From Methanobrevibacter sp. (GTDB lineage: Archaea > Methanobacteriota > Methanobacteria > Methanobacteriales > Methanobacteriaceae), in the NCBI GenBank assembly GCA_009784145.1, contig WRCI01000028.1, forward strand, positions 1 through 14,123: a stretch of 14,123 nucleotides of DNA, in the 5' to 3' direction. Both the position numbers and the translations under genes were made by a program. The stretch's first letter is position 1; every line of letters begins with the position of its first letter. Below the pieces are notes generated by a model. It saw nothing but the letters and a program-made list of their open reading frames with translations, ran no database searches and was not told the origin of the DNA. Below are positions 7,612 through 12,218 of this stretch, one piece after another.

Positions 7612-7790
7612 AATTTTTAGATAAATAATAATTTCTAGATAATATAATAATTTTTAGATAACTAATTAATTTATATTCTAAATAATAATATAAATTCTAA
7701 ATAATAATAATATAAATCTTATAAAATTAATCAAATTTTATAAAATTAAATCAAATTAAAATCAATCCAATTTTTAAATTAATCAAATTT
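7612..7790. repeat. Mixed short tandem and direct repeats downstream of cbiD
   Basis: Several families lie side by side: 'ttagataa..taataattt' units (about 7615-7664), 'attctaaataataatataa' twice (7675 and 7694), and a 15-bp direct repeat aaattaatcaaattt at 7724-7738 and 7776-7790, with weaker copies between. The last copy contains the cbiD TGA stop codon (7783-7785). Confidence 0.6.
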
Positions 7791-8946
7791 CCGAATTTAA
7801 TTGATTTCCATCCATATCTACAAGTATTACATTAATATCTAAATCAAATCTTTCCAAACATCTTTTTTTAATATTAGAAGCAATACTATTTAAAACTTCT
7901 TCATCAATATTTATTTCTCTTAAAATATTAATCATTTCTTCAGTTGTTTTTGAATTAAAAATAGCTTGAATTGTTTCTCTCTCAGCACCACATAAACCTG
8001 CATGAGTAGCTATTATTTCTCTTCTTCCATCACCTACTGAATGTTTAGTATTAAATATACCTCCAGCAACTTTAACTAACTTTCCAATATGACCAAAAAG
8101 AGCGAAATTATTTATTCCTCTTTTTTTAGCTTCTTCAAACATAAAACCAATGTAGTTTCCCATTTGAATAATTTGATCTTTTTCAATATCTAAATTCTTT
8201 AAAGCAAGGTTTTCACCAATGTTTCCGGGTACAAAAACAAGACTTGATTTATCAAATATTCCTTCACCAACCATAGCTATAGCTATATCCAATTGACAAA
8301 GAAGTGAATCTTTATAAGCTTTATTTGACATGGCTCTAGCTATTCCAGTAGTTCCAAGAATAGAAATTCCACCAATGATTCCCAACTTAGGATTCATAGT
8401 TTTCTTAGCAACTTTTTCACCATCTGGGGCAGAAATTGTAATTTTAGCTATCTTCCCCTTTGGAACAAGATTTTTTAAATTTTCCTCAATCATAACTAAT
8501 GGAACAGGATTTATGGCTGGTTTGCCTACTGGAATTTGAAGACCAGGTTTTGTGATTATTCCAACACCTGAACTTCCTTCAATAATAATATTATCTTTAG
8601 TATTTGCATTATTGATTAACTTTTTACTATTCTTATTATTAATTAAGTTTTCACTACCATTATTATCAATTAACTCTACAGAAGAAACAATAGCTAAATT
8701 AACTGTAACATCTGGATCATTGTAAGGATATTTTATTGCTGAAGATTTAGCTATATTTTCATCTATTAAATCACAACTTTCAATTTCCACTTGAATTTCA
8801 TCAAAAGGACTCTTAACTTCAACAAAATCCTGATTTTCATTAGGGTTTAATATCTTTTTTAAAGATGCTAAAGATGCGGCAGTAGCTAATGTTCCAGTAG
8901 TTAATCCATAAGGTCTTTGAAATTCCTTAAAATTATTATTATTCAT
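7783..8946 (-). CDS. cbiD: Cobalt-precorrin-5B (C1)-methyltransferase CbiD
   Basis: CbiD methylates C-1 of the corrin ring in the anaerobic, early-cobalt route to cobalamin, which methanogens need for methyl transfer to coenzyme M. The family start RPYGLTTGTLATAASLA (11-27), the SGVGIITKPGLQIPVGKPAINP block (126-147), ISAPDGE, GIIGGISILGTTGIA and a GHIGKLVKVAGGIFNTKHS block near 285-303 are all present. It is about 387 residues, slightly long. The excess is explained by residues 92-118, an Asn/Lys-rich insert made of three 9-residue repeats (27 bp each, 8593-8673). The ATG at 8944-8946 has no ribosome binding site, but a TATA box sits about 23 bases upstream, which suggests a leaderless message. 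The gene stands alone: no other cbi gene is in the window. Confidence 0.93.
   Translation of the reverse strand: MNNNNFKEFQRPYGLTTGTLATAASLASLKKILNPNENQDFVEVKSPFDEIQVEIESCDLIDENIAKSSAIKYPYNDPDVTVNLAIVSSVELIDNNGSENLINNKNSKKLINNANTKDNIIIEGSSGVGIITKPGLQIPVGKPAINPVPLVMIEENLKNLVPKGKIAKITISAPDGEKVAKKTMNPKLGIIGGISILGTTGIARAMSNKAYKDSLLCQLDIAIAMVGEGIFDKSSLVFVPGNIGENLALKNLDIEKDQIIQMGNYIGFMFEEAKKRGINNFALFGHIGKLVKVAGGIFNTKHSVGDGRREIIATHAGLCGAERETIQAIFNSKTTEEMINILREINIDEEVLNSIASNIKKRCLERFDLDINVILVDMDGNQLNSEI
8593..8673 (-). repeat. In-frame 27-bp triplicate within cbiD
   Basis: Three consecutive 9-codon units encode LIDNNGSEN, LINNKNSKK and LINNANTKD. At the DNA level they begin TTAATTGATAATAAT, TTAATTAATAATAAG and TTAATCAATAATGCA. 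The unit is a multiple of three, so the reading frame is kept. It lies between the ATP-independent core blocks YPYNDPDVTVNLA and IIIEGSSGVGI, probably in a surface loop. Confidence 0.85.
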
Positions 8947-8964
8947 AGAAAACAGCTTTTTAAT

Positions 8965-8977
8965 CTATATATAATAA
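8965..8977 (-). promoter_or_regulatory. TATA box of cbiD, giving a probable leaderless transcript
   Basis: TTATTATATATAG on the minus strand has its TATA core at 8966-8973, centred 23-24 bases before the A of the cbiD ATG. Archaeal start sites lie about 22-28 bases after the TATA centre, so transcription would begin at or next to the start codon. This agrees with the absence of a Shine-Dalgarno sequence. Confidence 0.45.
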
Positions 8978-8983
8978 TCCAAA

Positions 8984-9073
8984 CTTTATATTATCTAATT
9001 TAATTTTATATAATTCTATACTATCTAATTTTATATTATATAATTTAATTTTATATGATTCTATATAATCTAA
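8984..9073. repeat. 45-bp tandem duplication upstream of cbiD
   Basis: Positions 8984-9028 and 9029-9073 are two adjacent 45-base copies differing at about five positions. Each contains 'taattttatataattcta'-like sequence and so carries TATA-like strings on the minus strand. The array ends just upstream of the cbiD TATA box and may have duplicated promoter-proximal sequence. Confidence 0.8.
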
Positions 9074-9183
9074 ATATAATAGTATATTTAAATGGTAATA
9101 TTTAAAATATTTGAAATGAATTTGATATTAAAATAAGAATAAGAATAAGAAAAATAATTAATAAATAAAAATAATGAATAAAT

Positions 9184-9227
9184 AAAAAAAAATGAATAAT
9201 AAATAAATAAGTAAAAAATACTTATTT
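9184..9227 (-). terminator. Hairpin plus T9 tract after the thioredoxin gene
   Basis: AAATAAGTA (9205-9213) and TACTTATTT (9219-9227) form a 9-bp stem with a 5-base loop. On the minus strand a T9 run (9184-9192) follows about 12 bases later. It starts about 56 bases beyond the thioredoxin stop codon. Short AT stems arise by chance in this DNA, so placement and the T9 run carry the call. Confidence 0.4.
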
Positions 9228-9282
9228 TAAATAGCAATATGCTAAAAAATGAATAAAATTATAAAAATAATTAAATTTATGC

Positions 9283-9525
9283 TCATTTTAATTTAGCCAT
9301 TAATTCTTCAAAAGACGGAGCTCCAACAAATTCTACAACACCATTAATAGCTATAGCTGGAACAGCCATTATGCCATAATCAATAGCTCTTTGCCTATCT
9401 GTCATTATATTAATAATTTCCAATTCCATTTCATCCCCGAGTTTTCCTTTAGCTTCTTCAGCAGCCTTTTCTGCCATTGGACAATAAGGACAGCTTGGAG
9501 ATGTAAATACTTCTACTTTTAACAT
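9283..9525 (-). CDS. Thioredoxin/glutaredoxin-like protein with CPYC active site
   Basis: An 80-residue single-domain thioredoxin fold protein, shorter than bacterial thioredoxins (about 105) and typical of methanogens. The redox motif is C12-P-Y-C15 within FTSPSCPYCPM, like glutaredoxin, and the cis-proline is Pro56 in AVPAIAING. The C-terminal helix begins at APSFEELM. It would reduce protein disulfides in the cytosol with electrons from a thioredoxin or ferredoxin-linked reductase that is not in this window. From memory it resembles M. thermautotrophicus MTH807, a characterised thioredoxin. The ATG at 9523-9525 follows GGAGGA (9532-9537) at five bases or so. The gene seems monocistronic: 336 bases separate it from cbiD and 610 from the gene before it. 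Confidence 0.92.
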   Translation of the reverse strand: MLKVEVFTSPSCPYCPMAEKAAEEAKGKLGDEMELEIINIMTDRQRAIDYGIMAVPAIAINGVVEFVGAPSFEELMAKLK

Positions 9526-9591
9526 TCTTTATCCTCCACATACATGAATATGAATTAAAATATATTATTATAATATCATTTTAGATATTAC

Positions 9592-9686
9592 TTAATTTTT
9601 AATACTATATTAATTTTTAATACTATATTAATTTTTAATATTAATTAAATTTTATACTAATTAAATAAATTTTATACTAATTAAAT
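9592..9686. repeat. 18-bp and 20-bp tandem repeats upstream of the thioredoxin gene
   Basis: ttaatttttaatactata is repeated exactly at 9592-9609 and 9610-9627 with a partial third copy from 9628. Right after it aaattttatactaattaaat is repeated exactly at 9647-9666 and 9667-9686. Exact identity suggests recent duplication. Confidence 0.8.
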
Positions 9687-9717
9687 TCTTAATTAATTTA
9701 TTAATATTTCATACTAT

Positions 9718-9805
9718 TTATAGTAATCATGTGAATCTACTTTTATAGTAATCATACAATTCTATTATATAACTAATTTTATAGTTAATCAATGAAATAT
9801 TTGTC
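9718..9805. repeat. Three spaced copies of a 'ttatagtaatca' motif
   Basis: The strings atttatagtaatcatgtgaat, ttttatagtaatcatacaatt and ttttatagttaatcaatgaaa start near 9717, 9740 and 9780. The spacing is uneven (about 22 and 39 bases), so they look less like simple slippage than the other repeats. They lie about 200-280 bases before the thioredoxin start, too far for a usual archaeal operator. Confidence 0.45.
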
Positions 9806-10039
9806 TTTAAAAATATTTAAATTTTATGATAAGTTATTGTTCTAATTAAAAATTTAATAATCTTTATTTTGTAAATTATATAATAAAATGAAAGTAAAAA
9901 ATAATATAAATAAAGATTTATAAGAATTTGTATAATATTTAATGAAAAAAGATGATAAAACTAATAAAAAAAGGATAATTTGGTATTAATTTTATAAAAA
10001 TAAAAAGAGAGGAAAAAATATTAAAAATTATAAGATAAT

Positions 10040-10110
10040 AGAATATAATTCTAAAAATATAATTATAAAAGTATATTTCTAAAAATATAATTCTAAAAAT
10101 ATTCTAAAAC
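10040..10110. repeat. 'ttctaaaaatata' repeats after the DUF308 gene
   Basis: Four copies of ttctaaaaatat(aat) occur between 10040 and 10110, two of them in the same larger unit. On the minus strand they read as TATTTTTAGAA, giving several T5 tracts 30-90 bases beyond the stop codon that could act as a terminator. Confidence 0.5.
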
Positions 10111-10135
10111 TCATAAATTAAATATTATTCAAATA

Positions 10136-10627
10136 TTAGCTAAAATCTCCTATAACCATAGATATACCATCAATGACTAAACTGATTCCTAAAATAATAG
10201 CTACATAAATTGGACTTAATAATGCAAAGTATCCCAGAACTATGGTTATAATACCTAAAATCATCATTAATACAGCTGCTGCTTTTGTCATCATATCAGA
10301 TCTTGCTAACAAACCAATAAGACCTCCAAACAATAACATAACCCCAGTTATATATAAATATAAACTCACTAATGCACCAAATAATAATACATTACCTATC
10401 AACATTATTCCAGCAAGTAATCCTAAAATACCAATAATTATATAGAGAATTGATGCTGCCTTACTTAAAGACCAAACACTAGGTCCTGCAATAAGGAAGT
10501 AAATACCTAAAATAAGTATACCAATCCCAGCCATTGCAGATAACACTTCTTGACTTATAAAAGGGAACACCATTATTAAAATACCGAAAATAATTGCCAA
10601 AATTCCTATAATAGTTTTGTTTTCCAT
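10136..10627 (-). CDS. DUF308 (HdeD-like) six-helix membrane protein
   Basis: A 163-residue very hydrophobic integral membrane protein of the DUF308/HdeD type; its biochemical role is not known, although HdeD in E. coli is linked to acid resistance. Six helices can be seen, beginning at TIIGILAIIFGILIMVFPF, LSAMAGIGILILGIYFLIAG, SILYIIIGILGLLAGIML, GALVSLYLYITGVMLLF, AAVLMMILGIITIVLGYF and YVAIILGISLVIDGISM. They fall in two similar halves, each rich in G-I-L-x-x-I/L-x-G turns, as usual for this family. I chose the ATG at 10625-10627 because AAAGGTG (10633-10639) lies five bases upstream. An in-frame ATG at 10655-10657 would add ten polar residues, but its GGAG is 15 bases away. The gene is isolated from its neighbours by long repeat-filled gaps. 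Confidence 0.8.
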   Translation of the reverse strand: MENKTIIGILAIIFGILIMVFPFISQEVLSAMAGIGILILGIYFLIAGPSVWSLSKAASILYIIIGILGLLAGIMLIGNVLLFGALVSLYLYITGVMLLFGGLIGLLARSDMMTKAAAVLMMILGIITIVLGYFALLSPIYVAIILGISLVIDGISMVIGDFS

Positions 10628-10657
10628 ATTCACACCTTTAAATCTAATAAACTCCAT

Positions 10658-10980
10658 TCTTTTAATTTATTTCTCCAGTTATTATTTCCTCTCCAATAAT
10701 ACTAAAAAATACCAAATAATATAATCCATCTTAATATTATAAACAAATATAATCAAATTTAGTATAAATATAACCAAATTTAGTATAAACAAATATAATT
10801 AATCTTAATATTATAAACAAATATAATCAAATTTAGTATAAATATAACCAAATTTAGTATAAACAAATATAATTAATCTTAATATATAAGCAAATATAAC
10901 AAAGATTCTATTATAAAAAAATATAATTAACCTTAATATTATAAAAAAATATAACTAAATTCAATTATAAACAAATATAA
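10658..10980. other. Repeat-filled region upstream of the DUF308 gene
   Basis: No gene is visible. The part next to DUF308 has two additional GGAG-like sites on the minus strand (near 10676 and 10692) without an open frame behind them. GATTATATTATTTGG (about 10711-10726, minus strand) is a possible TATA box. The rest is the 74-bp tandem array. Confidence 0.5.
10728..10980. repeat. 74-bp tandem repeat reaching the DUF2098 stop codon
   Basis: Copy 1 (10728-10801) and copy 2 (10802-10875) begin atcttaatattataaacaaa and are essentially identical over 74 bases. A diverged third copy starts exactly one period later at 10876 and decays into shorter 'aaatataattaaccttaat' units up to 10980. Each 74-bp unit contains two 20-base sub-repeats of the type aatataaycaaatttagtat. 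The final 'aaatataattaacc' includes the DUF2098 stop codon (10981-10983). Confidence 0.85.
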
Positions 10981-11280
10981 TTAACCTCCTCCTTCAGCAC
11001 CACCTGAAGTTAAAGAAGCTTCATCTAATTCACTAGCTAAATCTTTAAGTTCTTCGACATCAAGATCTCTTTTAATGTGACTATCTTTAATATTTACTGA
11101 ATTTTCATCCACAAGTTCCACTAAATCAGTAGAATACCATAGATTAATATCTTCTAATTTAACCCAATCACCGTCTTGATCAAATCTAAGATCATCAACT
11201 TTACCAATTGTTCCAGTTCCAACATACCTAATATAAGAACCAATTTCAATTATTTTTCCTCTTGCATCAGTAGTTTGCAT
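10981..11280 (-). CDS. DUF2098 family protein
   Basis: A 99-residue protein matching DUF2098 (PF09871), a family found in methanogens and without a known function. The conserved part is residues 1 to about 52: MQTTDARGKIIEIGSYIRYV, then GTGTIGKVDDL, DWVKLED and NLWYSTDLVEL, which looks like a small beta-barrel. The remainder is acidic and helical and ends in a glycine-rich tail (SGGAEGGG). The ATG at 11278-11280 follows AAGGGA (11286-11291) by five bases. An in-frame TTG at 11311-11313 would add 11 hydrophobic residues but lacks a binding site. The PRC-barrel gene lies 102 bases upstream on the same strand, so the two may be cotranscribed. The stop codon lies inside the last unit of the repeat array. 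Confidence 0.78.
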   Translation of the reverse strand: MQTTDARGKIIEIGSYIRYVGTGTIGKVDDLRFDQDGDWVKLEDINLWYSTDLVELVDENSVNIKDSHIKRDLDVEELKDLASELDEASLTSGGAEGGG

Positions 11281-11330
11281 AAAAATCCCTTCTAATATTA
11301 ATCTAAAAAACAATGAAATAATTGTTAATT

Positions 11331-11391
11331 AAAATAACCAATAATCCATTAAATAAACCAATTATTCCTTAAAATAAACCAATTATTCATC
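11331..11391. repeat. 20-bp tandem repeat overlapping the 3' end of the PRC-barrel gene
   Basis: Three units, aaaataaccaataatccatt (11331), aaataaaccaattattcctt (11351) and aaaataaaccaattattcat (11371), follow each other at a 20-base period. The third contains the TAA stop (11383-11385) and the last two codons of the PRC-barrel gene. On the minus strand the unit reads GAATAATTGGTTTATTT. Confidence 0.8.
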
Positions 11392-11610
11392 TGGTTCTAT
11401 GTTAATTTTCAATAAAACATAATCTCCAATGCTTTTGATATTATCATAATGAACTAATACTTCATTACTTGATAGAATGTTTTTCTTTAAATTAATACCT
11501 ATTTTATTAATTTGACCAGTAGCTTCATTAAACTCAAGATCTTCAATTTTTCCAATTTCTTTTGCATCAATGTCCACTACCTGCATCCCTAATAATTCTT
11601 TTATTCTCAT
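11383..11610 (-). CDS. PRC-barrel domain protein
   Basis: A 75-residue protein consisting of a single PRC-barrel domain (PF05239), a small beta-barrel also found in the photosynthetic reaction centre H subunit and the ribosome maturation factor RimM. Short stand-alone versions are common in methanogens and are thought to bind RNA or proteins, but no exact role is known. The signature is LLGMQVVDIDAKEIGKIEDL at residues 6-25 followed by INKIGINLKK and the strand EVLVHYDNIKSIGDYVLLKI. The ATG at 11608-11610 has GGGGAT (11617-11622) six bases upstream and a good TATA box at 11654-11665. DUF2098 follows 102 bases downstream. DUF2098 looks like a small beta-barrel too, so the pair may have related roles (inference). 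Confidence 0.85.
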   Translation of the reverse strand: MRIKELLGMQVVDIDAKEIGKIEDLEFNEATGQINKIGINLKKNILSSNEVLVHYDNIKSIGDYVLLKINIEPDE

Positions 11611-11923
11611 TTTATTATCCCCTATAAATTATATTATACAATTATTTAATATTTTATATAAGTTTAGAATATATTGAATATACTATCAATTATAACACGT
11701 TATTAAAGATTTATGTAATAAAAATTATATATAATTATCTATAATTATTTTAAATTATTTAAAAAATTAAAGAATAAGTTTAAAATAAGATTATGTAATT
11801 TGAAATAATATTAAAGAATAATTTTTAAATAAAATTTTATAATTAATAATAAAATTAATGAATAAATGTAAAATAAGTTAAAAAATGAGTTTGAGATAGA
11901 AATAAAGAAAAATAATAATATTA
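11611..11923. other. Gene-free region upstream of the PRC-barrel gene
   Basis: It holds the ribosome binding site and TATA box of the PRC-barrel gene, a short inverted repeat ATAAC-2 bases-GTTAT (11692-11703) and AT-rich sequence with repeated 'aaataagttt/aaagaataa' strings but no clear tandem array. No gene or RNA is visible. T-rich stretches on the minus strand just before 11923 could end the transcript of the small ORF. Confidence 0.5.
11654..11665 (-). promoter_or_regulatory. TATA box of the PRC-barrel gene
   Basis: AAACTTATATAA on the minus strand matches the methanogen box A well, including the A-rich BRE in front. Its centre is about 47 bases before the ATG, so the start site would be near 11632 with a leader of about 20 bases that contains the GGGGAT binding site. 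Confidence 0.6.
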
Positions 11924-12034
11924 TTAAAAATAAGGTTCTTCATCGTCCATATCATTTATTTCTTGCATCCTTTCAAAATCTTCATCAGATAAAAATGGAT
12001 AATCTTCTCTTTTTAATTTCTTCTTTTTTTCCAT
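11924..12034 (-). CDS. Small acidic protein of 36 residues, function unknown
   Basis: The frame from ATG at 12032-12034 to TAA at 11924-11926 encodes 36 residues: a basic start (MEKKKKLKRE), a centre YPFLSDEDFERMQEIN and an acidic end DMDDEEPYF, with 13 Asp/Glu in all. I do not recognise it. Reasons to believe it is coding: the composition is far more GC-rich than the flanking intergenic DNA, the sequence is low in hydrophobic noise, GTGAT (a Shine-Dalgarno variant also seen at aroK) lies four bases before the ATG, and a TATA-like element sits near 12061-12076 on the minus strand. It is divergent from elp3 with 184 bases between the starts. It could be a small adaptor or ribosome-associated peptide, but nothing shows that. 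Confidence 0.6.
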   Translation of the reverse strand: MEKKKKLKREDYPFLSDEDFERMQEINDMDDEEPYF

Positions 12035-12060
12035 AATAATCACTAATTTATTCTTTATTT

Positions 12061-12076
12061 TTATAATATACACAAT
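12061..12076 (-). promoter_or_regulatory. Possible TATA box of the 36-codon ORF
   Basis: ATTGTGTATATTATAA on the minus strand carries TATATTATAA about 35 bases before the ATG, giving a start site close to the GTGAT site. The match is moderate. Confidence 0.35.
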
Positions 12077-12218
12077 TTGAGGTAGAAATTTTTTTAAAAA
12101 ACTCTAAATCAAAAATTTAAAATAAGCAAAATTTTATAAAATTAAAAGTATAAAGTAAGAAATAATAAAAATAGAATAAAAATATGATTATAATACAATA
12201 CAAATAGGAGAAATAGGT

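Larger units (their letters stand above)
8947..9282. other. Gene-free region between the thioredoxin gene and cbiD
   Basis: The 336 bases contain no credible open frame. From the cbiD side they hold the cbiD TATA box, the 45-bp duplication (8984-9073), an aataag triplet repeat near 9134-9150, 'gaataaat'-type microsatellite sequence (about 9155-9212) and the probable terminator of the thioredoxin gene. Confidence 0.6.
9526..10135. other. 610-base gene-free region between DUF308 and thioredoxin genes
   Basis: No open frame of note and no tRNA-like or GC-rich RNA island is visible. It holds the thioredoxin leader, an 18-bp tandem repeat and a 20-bp perfect duplication (9592-9686), three spaced copies of 'ttatagt(t)aatca' (about 9718-9805), a plain AT stretch and 'ttctaaaaatataat' repeats (about 10040-10110) after the DUF308 gene. 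A weak TATA-like element for the thioredoxin gene is near 9558-9566 on the minus strand. Confidence 0.6.

Noticed and set aside
9532..9537. Riboswitch controlling the cbiD or thioredoxin gene
   Set aside because: The leaders are AT-only, short or absent, and no cobalamin riboswitch box or other conserved aptamer core is visible.
9526..10135. Hidden RNA gene in the longest gap
   Set aside because: In AT-rich archaea structured RNAs stand out as GC-rich islands. None is seen here, and no tRNA-like arms could be found.
10242..10445. Plus-strand 67-codon frame opposite the DUF308 gene
   Set aside because: Antisense of hydrophobic helices; Asn/Pro/Ile-rich with no motif.
5503..11391. CRISPR array
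   Set aside because: The repeats are directly tandem without unique spacers, differ from gap to gap and no cas gene is present.
11692..11703. Inverted repeat ATAAC-AC-GTTAT upstream of the PRC-barrel TATA box
   Set aside because: The arms are only 5 bp and AT-rich; this is within chance expectation and not tied closely enough to the promoter.
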